The position numbers were made by a program, and so were the translations under genes. This document shows positions 1 through 8,308 of a DNA stretch of 64,000 nucleotides, one piece after another. A model generated the notes under the pieces. That model saw only the letters and a list, made by a program, of their open reading frames with translations. It made no database searches and was not told the origin of the DNA. This stretch comes from Streptomyces orinoci. Lineage in GTDB: Bacteria; Actinomycetota; Actinomycetes; Streptomycetales; Streptomycetaceae. The stretch is from assembly GCF_003121295.1 (NCBI RefSeq), contig NZ_PHNC01000029.1:62001-126000 (forward strand), in the 5' to 3' direction. Within the stretch, counting starts at the first letter, position 1; every line of letters begins with the position of its first letter.

Positions 1-1216
1 CGCCGCAGCCGAGCACCGCGTGCAGCCGGCCGGTGGTGACCTTGCGCAGGGCGCGGAGAACCGATTCGACGGCGTCCGTCTTATGGGCGTAGTCCACCGC
101 CGCCAGGTACGGCTGGCCGGCGTCCACCCGCTCCAGCCGGCCGGGCACCCCGGTCACCGCGGCCACGCCGTCGGCGGCGGCCTGCGCCTCGATCCCGGCG
201 GCGGTCAGCGCCACCACCGCGGCCAGCGCGTTGGCCACATTGAACGGGCCGGGCAGCGGCGCCTTGGCGCGGACCGTACGGCCCTCCGGGCCCAGGATGG
301 TGAAGCTGGAGTCCACCGGGCCGGTCACCACGTCCACGGCCCGCCAGTCGGCGTCCGCGCGGCCCTCGGCCGAGAAGGTGATCACCGGGACCTCGGACTC
401 GCCGGCCGCCAGCCGGCGCCCGTACTCGTCGTCCAGGTTGACCACGCCCAGCCGGCTGCGCTCCTTGGTGAACAGCTCGGCCTTGGCCTGGAAGTAGTCC
501 TCCATGCCGGAGTGGAACTCCATGTGCTCCGGGCTGAGGTTGTTGAAGACCGCCACGTCGAAGACACAGCCGTCCACCCGGCCCAGCCGCAGGGCGTGGC
601 TGGAGACCTCCATGGCCACCGAACGCACCCCGCGCTCCCGCATCACCGCGAACAGGGCCTGCAGGTCGGTGGCCTCGGGGGTGGTGCGCTCGGACTTCAG
701 CCGCTCCTCCCCTATCCGCGACTCCACGGTGCCGATCAGGCCGGTGGGGCCCAGGGTGCGCAGCCCGCCCTCGACAAGGTAGGCGGTGGTGGTCTTGCCG
801 GAGGTGCCGGTGATGCCGATGCGCAGCAGGTCTCGGCCCGGCTCGCCGTAGATGGCGGCGGCCAGCGAGCCCATCCGGCCGCGCGGGTCGGGCACGGTGA
901 GCACCGGCAGGCCGGTGGCGGCGGCGCGCTCGGCGCCCGCCGGGTCGGTGAGCACCGCCACGGCGCCCTGGGCGGCGGCCTGGGCGGCGAAGTCGGCGCC
1001 GTGGAAGCGGGCGCCGGGCAGGGCCGCGTAGAGATCGCCGGGGCGTACTGCGCGGGAGTCATGGGTGATGCCGGTGACGGCGGCGGAGCCCTTGGGAGCG
1101 GTGATGCCCAGCTGACCGGCCAGCTCCGTCAGCGGTACGGGGCTCACCCGGGCGGGCCGCGGCGCTCCGGGGCTCGGCGCGGGCGGGTTGGTTTGGGACT
1201 GATCAGCGTGGGGCAC
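1..1216 (-). CDS. murE: UDP-N-acetylmuramyl tripeptide synthase (Mur ligase), 3' end outside window
   Basis: MurE adds the third residue (meso- or LL-diaminopimelate in streptomycetes) to UDP-MurNAc-L-Ala-D-Glu in the cytoplasm, using ATP. About 405 residues are visible from a GTG start at 1216. They show the Mur ligase ATP loop GITGTSGKTTT, the central motif NNLSPEHMEFH, and the start of the C-terminal domain with VDYAHKTDAVE. The C-terminal part that reads the amino acid (DNPR-type motif) lies beyond base 1, so the substrate cannot be read directly. It is the last visible gene of the minus-strand rsmH-ftsL-ftsI-murE run. The N-terminus is Pro/Ala-rich, so the exact start is uncertain. Confidence 0.93.
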   Translation of the reverse strand, partial: MPHADQSQTNPPAPSPGAPRPARVSPVPLTELAGQLGITAPKGSAAVTGITHDSRAVRPGDLYAALPGARFHGADFAAQAAAQGAVAVLTDPAGAERAAATGLPVLTVPDPRGRMGSLAAAIYGEPGRDLLRIGITGTSGKTTTAYLVEGGLRTLGPTGLIGTVESRIGEERLKSERTTPEATDLQALFAVMRERGVRSVAMEVSSHALRLGRVDGCVFDVAVFNNLSPEHMEFHSGMEDYFQAKAELFTKERSRLGVVNLDDEYGRRLAAGESEVPVITFSAEGRADADWRAVDVVTGPVDSSFTILGPEGRTVRAKAPLPGPFNVANALAAVVALTAAGIEAQAAADGVAAVTGVPGRLERVDAGQPYLAAVDYAHKTDAVESVLRALRKVTTGRLHAVLGCG

Positions 1217-1318
1217 GGCGGTGAGCGTACCGGGCGCACCCGCCCCGTCGCGAAGCGAGGGGCGTGCCGGGCGGTGGTTCCGCCGAGCGGGAGTGCCGTA
1301 GCTCACAGTCGGCCCGGG

Positions 1319-3256
1319 TCAGTCGTAGCTCACCGGCAGCCGGGGGGCCTCGCCGCCGGTGGGCGGCACCTGGAGGGTCTTCAGCGCGAACTCCATGACC
1401 TGCCGGTAGACCGGGCCGCAGATCTGGCCGCCGAAGTAGCTGCCGCTGGTGGGGTTCTGGATGGCGCAGTAGACGGTGAGCCGGGGCTGGTCGGCGGGGG
1501 CGAAGCCGGCGAAGGAGGCGGTGTAGCCGTGGTAGCGGCCGGTGCGCGGATCCACCCGGTTGGCCGTGCCGGTCTTGCCCGCGACCCGGTAGCCGGGGAT
1601 CGCCGCCTTGACGCCGGTGCCCTCCCGGTCGTCCACCACCGACTCCAGCATGGCGGTGAGCTCCTTGGCGGTCTTCTCGCTGATCACCCGGGTGCGGGAC
1701 GGCGCCGGGGCGGGCTCGAAGCGCCCGTCCGGGCCCTTGCTGCCGCGCACCAGGCTGGGCTGGATCCGCTCCCCGCCGTTGGCGATGGTGCTGTAGACCG
1801 AGGCGGCCTGCACCGCGTTGAGCGAGAGGCCCTGGCCGAAGGGCACGGTGTACGGCTGGGTGGCGCTCCACTTGGCGGGCGGCACCAGGATGCCGGGGGT
1901 CTCGCCGGGGAAGCCCAGGCCGGTGGGCTTGCCCAGGCCGAACTTGTGCAGATACGAGTAGAGGACCTCGTTGGCCCGTTCCCGGGTCTTGCCCAGCTGC
2001 TCGCTGGCCAGGATGGTGCCCAGGTTGCTGGATTTGGCGAGCACCCCGTTGAGGGTGAGGTGCCAGGTGGGGTGGTCGATGTCGTCGGCGAAGGAGTGCT
2101 CGGCGCGCACCAGCCGGTTGGGCACCTCCACATGGGTGTCCGGGGTGGCCACGCCCTCCTCCAGGACGGCCGCCATGGTCATCACCTTGCTGGTGCTGCC
2201 CGGCTCGTAGGCGTCCATCAGCGCGGGGTTGCCCATGGCGGAACGGTCCGCGTGGGCAAGGTCGTTGGGGTTGTAGCCGGGGGCGTTGGCCATGGCCAGG
2301 ATCTCCCCGGTGCGGGTGTCCTGGACGACCACATAGCCGCGGTCCGCCTGGGACTTGCGCACCTGCTCGGCGATGGCGTTCTGGGCGGCCCACTGGATGT
2401 CCCGGTCGATGGTCAGCTCCACATCGGAGCCGGGCACCGCCGCCTGTTCCTTGACGTCCCCGGTGGGCACCTGGCGGCCGCCGGACTGGGCGTAGACCCG
2501 CTTGCCGTTCTTGCCCGCCAGCTCCTTGTTGAGCTGGGCCTCCAGGCCGCCGCCGCCCTGGCCGTCGGCGTTGACGAAGCCCAGCAGGCCGGCCGCCAGG
2601 TCGCCGTTGGGGTAGACCCGCTTGCTGTGCGCCTCGCGGCCGATGCCGGACAGCAGGTGCAGGCCCTTTTTGCGCGGCGCCTTGGCGGCGGCCTTCTTCT
2701 TGAGCTCCCTGATCTGGTTCCACACCTGAGGGGTCTGCTGGCGGGCCAGCACCACATAACGGGACTTGGGGTTGGCGGTGAGCTTCTGCTCCAGGCTGTC
2801 GGCGCTCTCCCGCAGCACCGGGGCGAGCAGTTCGGCCGCCTGGCGGGGCCCGCCCGGGGCCTTGAGCCGCTCGGGGGTGAGCAGTCCGGGGTCGGCGGTG
2901 ATGTCATAGGCGTCCACGGTGGTGGCCAGGTCCACCCCGCCGCGGTCGGTGATGGTGCCGCGCTCGGCGGCCAGGGTGACGGGGATATAGCGGTTGAGGT
3001 TGGCCCGGGCCGCGTAGGAGCCGGCGTCCAGCGCCTGGACCTGGAGCAGCCGCACGGTGAAGGCCAGCATGGCCAGGGTCAGTCCGGCGCCGATCAGCCG
3101 CAGCCGGGGCTTGGGGCTGCCCAGCCGCAGCGGCCGGCCCGTGGTGCGCTGGCGGGGCGGGTGCGGGGGGCGGGACGGGCGCGCCGGGCGCGCGGGACGC
3201 GCCGTGGGGCGCGCGGGGCCGGGAACTGGGCGGCGGGGCTGCCTGGGCGCCGTCAC
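1319..3256 (-). CDS. ftsI: Class B penicillin-binding protein, septal transpeptidase
   Basis: This is the division-specific peptidoglycan DD-transpeptidase (PBP3/PbpB type), 645 residues from a GTG start at 3256. A Pro/Arg-rich cytoplasmic tail of about 50 residues is followed by one membrane anchor (about 52-70), a PBP dimerisation domain, and a transpeptidase domain with the active-site motif STSK (about residue 354), KSSN, and KTGTA (about residue 560). The start lies 4 bases after the ftsL stop with AGGT just upstream. A longer reading back to 3553 would add only low-complexity Pro/Arg sequence and overlap ftsL, so I rejected it. It acts with FtsW and FtsL at septa. Confidence 0.93.
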   Translation of the reverse strand: MTAPRQPRRPVPGPARPTARPARPARPSRPPHPPRQRTTGRPLRLGSPKPRLRLIGAGLTLAMLAFTVRLLQVQALDAGSYAARANLNRYIPVTLAAERGTITDRGGVDLATTVDAYDITADPGLLTPERLKAPGGPRQAAELLAPVLRESADSLEQKLTANPKSRYVVLARQQTPQVWNQIRELKKKAAAKAPRKKGLHLLSGIGREAHSKRVYPNGDLAAGLLGFVNADGQGGGGLEAQLNKELAGKNGKRVYAQSGGRQVPTGDVKEQAAVPGSDVELTIDRDIQWAAQNAIAEQVRKSQADRGYVVVQDTRTGEILAMANAPGYNPNDLAHADRSAMGNPALMDAYEPGSTSKVMTMAAVLEEGVATPDTHVEVPNRLVRAEHSFADDIDHPTWHLTLNGVLAKSSNLGTILASEQLGKTRERANEVLYSYLHKFGLGKPTGLGFPGETPGILVPPAKWSATQPYTVPFGQGLSLNAVQAASVYSTIANGGERIQPSLVRGSKGPDGRFEPAPAPSRTRVISEKTAKELTAMLESVVDDREGTGVKAAIPGYRVAGKTGTANRVDPRTGRYHGYTASFAGFAPADQPRLTVYCAIQNPTSGSYFGGQICGPVYRQVMEFALKTLQVPPTGGEAPRLPVSYD

Positions 3257-3260
3257 GACC

Positions 3261-3872
3261 TCACCTGCCTGTCGGTCCGGGGTGCGCGGGGGACGGCGGC
3301 GCGGGGGGCACCACCGGGGGGTGCTGCGGTACGCGGCCGGCCGGGGCCGGTGCGGCGGGGGCCGGGGCCGCGGGTGCGGGGCGCTGTGCGCCGGGCGTGG
3401 GCGGGTGCGCGGCGGGCGCGGGTGCCGGGGCGGCGGGCGTGGCGGCCGGCGCCGGGTCCGGGGACGGCGCGGGCGGCGGCGGGGCCGGCACGGTGAGCGC
3501 GGTGTTGTCCGCGTCGGTGGTGCCCGGGGGCCCGGCCGGGGCGGGCCGGCCATTGACCGTGCCGTCCGGGTTGAGGAACGCGGGCGGGCCGCCGGGCACC
3601 ATGCCCATCTCGCGGGCCCGGCGCTCCAGCGCGTCCGGCGCGGCCAGCTGATCGACCTCCTGCTGCAGCGCCTGCTGCTCGTCGGTCAGTTCGGTGGTCT
3701 TGCGCTGGAGCCGGCTGAGCTCGAAGGAGCCCTGGTTGAGCGAGGAGTTCAGCAGCAGCAGCGAGATCAGGCCGGAGCCCAGCAGCAGCACCACCAGCAG
3801 GACGAAGGGCGTCCGCCGGGTCCCCAGGGGTCCCAGCGGCAGCAGCCGCCCCAGCCGGCCGGCCCCGGTCAC
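3261..3872 (-). CDS. ftsL: FtsL-like septum protein with Pro/Ala-rich C-terminal tail
   Basis: A bitopic division protein of 203 residues. Residues about 22-44 form one membrane segment, about 45-85 look like a coiled coil rich in Leu, Gln and Glu (the part that in FtsL pairs with FtsB/DivIC), and about 105-203 are a Pro/Ala-dominated extracytoplasmic tail. Identity rests on position between rsmH and ftsI and on topology, since FtsL sequences diverge strongly. It begins with GTG and overlaps the rsmH stop by 4 bases (GTGA), which implies translational coupling. The long Pro/Ala tail makes it about twice the length of a minimal FtsL. Confidence 0.85.
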   Translation of the reverse strand: MTGAGRLGRLLPLGPLGTRRTPFVLLVVLLLGSGLISLLLLNSSLNQGSFELSRLQRKTTELTDEQQALQQEVDQLAAPDALERRAREMGMVPGGPPAFLNPDGTVNGRPAPAGPPGTTDADNTALTVPAPPPPAPSPDPAPAATPAAPAPAPAAHPPTPGAQRPAPAAPAPAAPAPAGRVPQHPPVVPPAPPSPAHPGPTGR

Positions 3873-4828
3873 GGCACGTCCTCGCGGATCCGTTCGGCGC
3901 CGCGCAGCCGGGCCGGGGCGGCGCGCCGGTTCTCGGCGATCTCCTCCTCGGTGGGCAGTTCGGCGCCCCGGGTGAGCAGTCTCAGCCGCGGCTGGTAGCG
4001 CTCGGGCACCACCGGCAGTCCGGGCGGGGCGGTGGTGGCGGCCCCGGCCGCGAAGACCTGCTTGACGATGCGGTCCTCCAGCGACTGGTAGGACAGCACC
4101 GCGATCCGCCCGCCCACCGCCAGCGCGGCGACCGCGGCCGGGATGGCCTGCTCCACGCTGGCCAGTTCGGCGTTGACCTCGATGCGCAGGGCCTGGAAGG
4201 TGCGCTTGGCCGGGTTGCCGCCGGTGCGCTTGGCGGCCTGCGGCAGCGCCTCGCGGATCAGCTCCACCAGCCGGGCGCTATTGCTGAACGGCTCCTTCTC
4301 GCGCTCCCGGACGATGGCCGAGACAATCCGCTTGGCCTGCTTCTCCTCGCCATAGGCGCGCAGGATGCGCACCAGCTCACCGGGCGGATAGGTGTTGAGC
4401 ACCTCGGCGGCGCTGATTCCGGTGCTCTGGTCCATGCGCATGTCCAGCGGAGCGTCCTGGGCGTAGGCGAAGCCGCGGTCCGCCTCGTCCAGCTGCATGG
4501 AGGAGACACCCAGGTCGAACAGGACGCCCTGGACCTTGGGGATGCCCAGCCGCTGAAGCACCTCGGGCAGTTCGTGATAGACGGCGCGCACCAGGGTGGC
4601 GCGCTCCCCGTAGGGGGCCAGCCGTTCCCCGGCCAGGGCGAGCGCGGTGGGGTCCCGGTCCAGGGCGATCAGCCGGGCGTCGGGGAAGGTCTTGAGCAGG
4701 GCCTCGCTGTGCCCTCCGGCGCCCAGCGTGCAGTCAACGACCACCGCTCCGGGCTCGGTGAGCGCGGGAGCGAGCATGTCCAGACAGCGCTGGAGCATGA
4801 CGGGGACGTGTCGCGCGTTGCTGGTCAT
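3869..4828 (-). CDS. rsmH: 16S rRNA (cytosine-1402-N4)-methyltransferase
   Basis: RsmH (MraW) methylates N4 of C1402 in the 16S rRNA decoding centre using SAM. The 319-residue protein starts HVPVML, carries the SAM-binding segment [14 protein letters not shown] with the following acidic LDRDP, and contains VLFDLGVSS and [15 protein letters not shown], all typical of the family. I chose ATG 4828 because AGAAGG lies 6 bases upstream; ATG 4843 and longer in-frame starts lack a comparable site. It heads the visible division/cell-wall operon. No mraZ is present upstream; the next gene is a divergent carbonic anhydrase. Confidence 0.95.
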   Translation of the reverse strand: MTSNARHVPVMLQRCLDMLAPALTEPGAVVVDCTLGAGGHSEALLKTFPDARLIALDRDPTALALAGERLAPYGERATLVRAVYHELPEVLQRLGIPKVQGVLFDLGVSSMQLDEADRGFAYAQDAPLDMRMDQSTGISAAEVLNTYPPGELVRILRAYGEEKQAKRIVSAIVREREKEPFSNSARLVELIREALPQAAKRTGGNPAKRTFQALRIEVNAELASVEQAIPAAVAALAVGGRIAVLSYQSLEDRIVKQVFAAGAATTAPPGLPVVPERYQPRLRLLTRGAELPTEEEIAENRRAAPARLRGAERIREDVP

Positions 4829-5025
4829 GCGCCCTTCTGACATCACGGGGCGCGGCGGTACGGACCACCGGGTCCCCGCCCGCTCGAAGGGGAGACGGCC
4901 GTCCGGCGCCGGGATGCGGGCCGTACAAGCCGGGAGCGGGAGGAGGCCGAGGGGTGCGTACGCGTCGCGCGCAGTGCGGTTCACTGACGGTTCCGAGGGG
5001 AGCGTCGGGCCTCCCACTTCGCGCC

Positions 5026-5053
5026 ACTTTAGTGCACTCGTCCCTTCGGTCAA
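5026..5053 (-). promoter_or_regulatory. Predicted vegetative promoter for the rsmH-ftsL-ftsI-murE run
   Basis: Read on the minus strand, TTGACC (5053-5048) and TAAAGT (5031-5026) are separated by 16 bases, a good HrdB/sigma-70-type promoter, about 200 bases upstream of the rsmH ATG. The 397-base gene-free stretch 4829-5225 also holds the carbonic anhydrase -10 box at 5213-5218. I see no MraZ-type TGGG direct repeats at the usual 10-bp spacing and no other gene in it. Confidence 0.5.
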
Positions 5054-5212
5054 TCAACCGGCCAGCGCGTCCCGCGAGCGGACCGGATACCGCGCGGCGA
5101 CCCCTCCGTTCACCCGGATGGCGGGAGAGCCCCGGAGTGTGGGTTACCTCACAAGGGGCGACATCGGCGGATTTTTGCCTCCCCCGGTAAGGACGGGCAC
5201 GGCCTGGCCGAT

Positions 5213-5218
5213 TACCTT
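5213..5218 (+). promoter_or_regulatory. -10 box TACCTT, carbonic anhydrase, leaderless configuration
   Basis: TACCTT fits TANNNT and ends 7 bases before the ATG at 5226, which would put the transcript start at or near the start codon. No Shine-Dalgarno sequence is visible before this ATG, consistent with a leaderless mRNA. There is no convincing -35 hexamer. Confidence 0.4.
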
Positions 5219-5225
5219 CGGTGGC

Positions 5226-5762
5226 ATGCCCATACCCGCACCTCAGCCCTCAGCGCAGCCGGCCCTCTCGGTCACCGATCGCCTGGTCAAGGCCAACGCG
5301 GAGTACGCCGCCGCGTTCACCGACCCGGGCATGGACGCCCGTCCCGTCCTGAAGGTGGCGGTCGTCGCCTGTATGGACGCCCGGCTGGACCTGCACGCCG
5401 CCCTGGGCCTCGAGCTCGGCGACTGCCACACCATCCGCAACGCGGGCGGTGTGGTCACCGACGACATCATCCGCTCGCTGACCATCAGCCAGCGGGCGCT
5501 GGGCACCCGCTCGGTGGTGCTGATCCACCACACCGGCTGCGGGCTGCTCAACCTCACCGAGGACTTCCGGCATGAGCTGGAGGCCGAGGTGGGCCAGCGC
5601 CCCTCCTGGGCGGTGGAGGCGTTCAAGGACCTCGACCAGGACGTCCGCCAGTCCATGGAGCGGGTGCGCACCTCGCCGTTCCTGCCGCACCGCGATGACG
5701 TCCGCGGCTTTGTCTTCGATGTGCACACCGGTCTGCTGCGGGAGATCGATCCGCGGCACTGA
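5226..5762 (+). CDS. Beta-class carbonic anhydrase
   Basis: Interconverts CO2 and bicarbonate in the cytoplasm. The 178-residue protein has the zinc/acid motif C49-M-D51-A-R and H102-T-G-C105, giving Cys49, His102 and Cys105 as zinc ligands and Asp51-Arg53 as the conserved dyad. The length fits the short actinobacterial beta-CA subgroup (Rv1284-like). The ATG at 5226 is preferred although it has no clear ribosome site, because a -10 box lies 7 bases before it. The gene is monocistronic, ending before a strong hairpin at 5815-5845. Confidence 0.92.
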   Translation: MPIPAPQPSAQPALSVTDRLVKANAEYAAAFTDPGMDARPVLKVAVVACMDARLDLHAALGLELGDCHTIRNAGGVVTDDIIRSLTISQRALGTRSVVLIHHTGCGLLNLTEDFRHELEAEVGQRPSWAVEAFKDLDQDVRQSMERVRTSPFLPHRDDVRGFVFDVHTGLLREIDPRH

Positions 5763-5772
5763 TTGTCCTCAG

Positions 5773-5790
5773 GCGGTGTCATGACACCGC
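5773..5790. promoter_or_regulatory. 18-bp perfect palindrome GCGGTGTCATGACACCGC, candidate operator
   Basis: A loopless perfect palindrome just after the carbonic anhydrase stop and about 120 bases before the MoxR operon. Lack of a loop argues against an RNA hairpin and for a protein dimer site. It could control the operon starting at 5913, but the terminator at 5815-5845 lies between. No regulator can be assigned from sequence. Confidence 0.4.
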
Positions 5791-5814
5791 CGGTGCGGCC
5801 AGAATGCGTAGGCG

Positions 5815-5845
5815 ACGGCCCCGCTCCTCGAAGGGGCGGGGCCGT
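5815..5845 (+). terminator. Rho-independent-type hairpin after carbonic anhydrase
   Basis: A perfect 10-bp stem (ACGGCCCCGC with GCGGGGCCGT) with an 11-base loop. There is no T-run, as is usual in streptomycetes. It separates the carbonic anhydrase gene from the MoxR operon. Confidence 0.7.
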
Positions 5846-5912
5846 TCACGCTTCGGGGTGGGCCGGTCCGTACCCAGGACCAGGGCCCGCATGACGGGCC
5901 GAGGAGGGCCGG

Positions 5913-6911
5913 GTGACGACCTATGACGAGCGAGCGGGCCTGAGCGATCTCAGTGCCACCGCCGGGCGGGTGCGGGCGGCGGTGGAGAGCGTGATCGAGG
6001 GCAAGCCGGAGGTCGTGCGGCTCGCCCTGACCGTGCTGCTGGCCGAGGGGCACCTGCTGATCGAGGACGTGCCCGGGGTGGGCAAGACCATGCTCGCCAA
6101 GGCGCTGGCCCGCTCGCTGGACTGCTCGGTGCGGCGCATCCAGTTCACCCCCGACCTGCTGCCCTCGGACATCACCGGGGTGAGCGTCTTCGACCAGCAG
6201 CGGCGGGACTTCGAGTTCAAGCCGGGCGCCGTCTTCGCCCAGATCGTCATCGGCGACGAGATCAACCGGGCCTCCCCCAAGACCCAGTCGGCGCTGCTGG
6301 AGTCGATGGAGGAGCGCCAGGTCACGGTGGACGGGCAGACCTATGAGCTGCCCAGCCCCTTCATGGTGGTGGCCACCCAGAACCCGGTGGAGATGGAGGG
6401 CACCTATCCGCTCCCCGAGGCGCAGCGCGACCGCTTTATGGCCCGGGTCTCCATCGGCTACCCCGGGCCGGAGGCCGAGCTGCGGATGCTGGATGCGCAC
6501 GGGGCCCGCTCCCCGCTGGACGACCTGAGGCCGGTGGCGCACGCCCATGAGATCGTCAAGCTGGTGGAGGCGGTGCGCACGGTGCATGCCGCCGAGCCGG
6601 TACGGCGCTACGCGGTGGACCTGGTGGCCGCCACCCGGCAGCACCCGGAGCTGCGGCTGGGCGCCTCGCCGCGGGCCACCCTGCATCTGCTGCGGGCGGC
6701 CAAGGCCGCGGCGGCGCTGGCCGGGCGGGACTTCGCGCTGCCGGACGACGTCCAGGCGCTGGCGGTGGCGGTGCTGGCGCACCGGCTGCTGCCCACCGCC
6801 CAGGCGCAGTTGAACCGGCGTGGCCCGGAGCAGGTGGTGCTGGACATCCTGCGGCACACCCCGGTGCCCGATCCCTATGGCCGGCCCGCGCCGGGGTCGC
6901 GGAGGCCGTGA
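5913..6911 (+). CDS. MoxR-family AAA+ ATPase
   Basis: A 332-residue AAA+ ATPase of the MoxR branch, which generally acts as a chaperone in assembling protein or metal-cofactor complexes. It has Walker A GVGKT (about 55-59), Walker B VIGDEINRA (about 111-119), the sensor region VVATQNPVEMEGTYPLPEAQ and a C-terminal helical lid. GTG 5913 follows a strong GAGGAGG site at 5901-5907. It overlaps the next gene at GTGATG and forms the usual MoxR-DUF58-transglutaminase trio. In many genomes DUF58 proteins are proposed MoxR clients; that is inference here. Confidence 0.92.
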   Translation: MTTYDERAGLSDLSATAGRVRAAVESVIEGKPEVVRLALTVLLAEGHLLIEDVPGVGKTMLAKALARSLDCSVRRIQFTPDLLPSDITGVSVFDQQRRDFEFKPGAVFAQIVIGDEINRASPKTQSALLESMEERQVTVDGQTYELPSPFMVVATQNPVEMEGTYPLPEAQRDRFMARVSIGYPGPEAELRMLDAHGARSPLDDLRPVAHAHEIVKLVEAVRTVHAAEPVRRYAVDLVAATRQHPELRLGASPRATLHLLRAAKAAAALAGRDFALPDDVQALAVAVLAHRLLPTAQAQLNRRGPEQVVLDILRHTPVPDPYGRPAPGSRRP

Positions 6912-8308
6912 TGCCGGAGGGGGACGGCATGCCGGAGGGGGACGGCACCTGGCGGACGGCGCTGGCCGGGCTGACCACCCGGGGCCGGTCCTTTCTGGCG
7001 GCCGGGCTGGCCGCCACCGTCTGCTCCTATGTGCTGGGCCAGTCCGATCTGCTGCGGGTGGGGCTGCTGCTGGCGGTGCTGCCGCTGGTGTGCGTGGTGG
7101 TGCTGCACCGCACCCGGCACCGGGTGGCCGGGGACCGGACGCTCTCCCCGTCCCGGGTGCCGGCCTCGGCCGAGGCGCTGGTCACACTGCGGGTGGAGAA
7201 TGTCTCCCGGGTGCCCACCGGTCTGCTGCTGCTCCAGGACCGGGTGCCCTATGTGCTGGGGCCGCGCCCGCGCTTTGTCCTGGACCGGGTGGAGCCGGGC
7301 GGGCGGCGCGAGGTCCGCTACCGCATCCTCTCCGATCTGCGCGGCCGCTATCCGCTGGGGCCACTGCAGTTGCGGCTCACCGACCCCTTTGGGATGTGCG
7401 AGCTGACCCGGGGCTTCAGCGGCCGGGATGTGCTGACCGTGGTGCCCCGGGTGGAGCCGCTGCCCGCTCTGCCGCTGGGCGGCGAGGCGGCGGGCTACGG
7501 TGACGGCCGGCACCGTTCACTGGCCCTGGCGGGCGCGGACGATGTCATTCCGCGCGGCTACCGGCATGGTGACGATCTGCGCCGGGTGCACTGGCGGTCC
7601 ACCGCCAGATACGGGGAGTTGATGGTGCGCCGCGAGGAGCGGCCCCGGCGGGCCCAGGGCACGGTGCTGCTGGACACCCGGGGCGGCGCCTTCCAAGGGG
7701 CGGGCCCCGACTCGGCGTTCGAGTGGGCGGTCTCGGGTGCCGCCTCCGCCGCGCTGCACCTGCTGGACCGGGGCTTCGCGGTACGGCTGCTGACCGACAC
7801 CGGCAGCTCGGTGCCGGCCACCGCCGGCGGGGGCGAACTCTCCGAATCCGCCGGGCTGTTGCTGGACGTACTGGCCGAGATCGACCACTCCTCCGGCACC
7901 GGGCTGGCGGCCGCCCAGGAGGTGCTGCGCGGCGGCAACGGGGGGCTGTTGGTGGCCTTCTTCGGTGAACTCGACGAGCAGCAGGCGCAGTTGGCCGCCC
8001 GGATGCGTCGGCCGGGCGGCACCGCGCTGGCCTTCGTCCTGGACCCCTTCCTCTGGAACGGGCTGCGTTCCCCGCATGGGGAACGGCCGGTTCGGCTGCT
8101 GCGCGAGGCGGGCTGGACCGCGCTGCCGGTGGCCCCGGGCGACTCGCTGGCCGCCCTGTGGCAGCGGGCGGGGGCGGTGGGGCCCACGGGGGCAGTGGGG
8201 CCGATGGGGCCCGTGCGACCGACGGACGGGCCTTTGGGACCCCTGGGGCCGACGGGGCCCGTGGGGCCCACGGCGGGGCCCATCGGACCGATGGGGAGCG
8301 CGCCATGA
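6911..8308 (+). CDS. DUF58 membrane protein with collagen-like Gly-X-Pro tail
   Basis: A 465-residue protein with two N-terminal membrane helices (about 18-60), a DUF58 core with the family signature RGYRHGDDLRRVHWRSTAR (about 215), and a vWA-like fold region. The last 45 residues or so are runs of GPTG, GPMG, GPLG and GPVG, a short collagen-like stretch, unusual for DUF58. I prefer ATG 6911 because GGAGG at 6901-6905 is 5 bases upstream; GTG 6908 is the alternative. The stop overlaps the next start as ATGA. Function is unknown beyond association with MoxR. Confidence 0.88.
   Translation: MPEGDGMPEGDGTWRTALAGLTTRGRSFLAAGLAATVCSYVLGQSDLLRVGLLLAVLPLVCVVVLHRTRHRVAGDRTLSPSRVPASAEALVTLRVENVSRVPTGLLLLQDRVPYVLGPRPRFVLDRVEPGGRREVRYRILSDLRGRYPLGPLQLRLTDPFGMCELTRGFSGRDVLTVVPRVEPLPALPLGGEAAGYGDGRHRSLALAGADDVIPRGYRHGDDLRRVHWRSTARYGELMVRREERPRRAQGTVLLDTRGGAFQGAGPDSAFEWAVSGAASAALHLLDRGFAVRLLTDTGSSVPATAGGGELSESAGLLLDVLAEIDHSSGTGLAAAQEVLRGGNGGLLVAFFGELDEQQAQLAARMRRPGGTALAFVLDPFLWNGLRSPHGERPVRLLREAGWTALPVAPGDSLAALWQRAGAVGPTGAVGPMGPVRPTDGPLGPLGPTGPVGPTAGPIGPMGSAP

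Noticed and set aside
20..3496. A 1158-codon plus-strand open frame opposite murE and ftsI
   Set aside because: It is antisense to two well-supported cell-wall genes; its product is Gly/Ala/His/Arg-rich low complexity, typical of a high-GC shadow frame.
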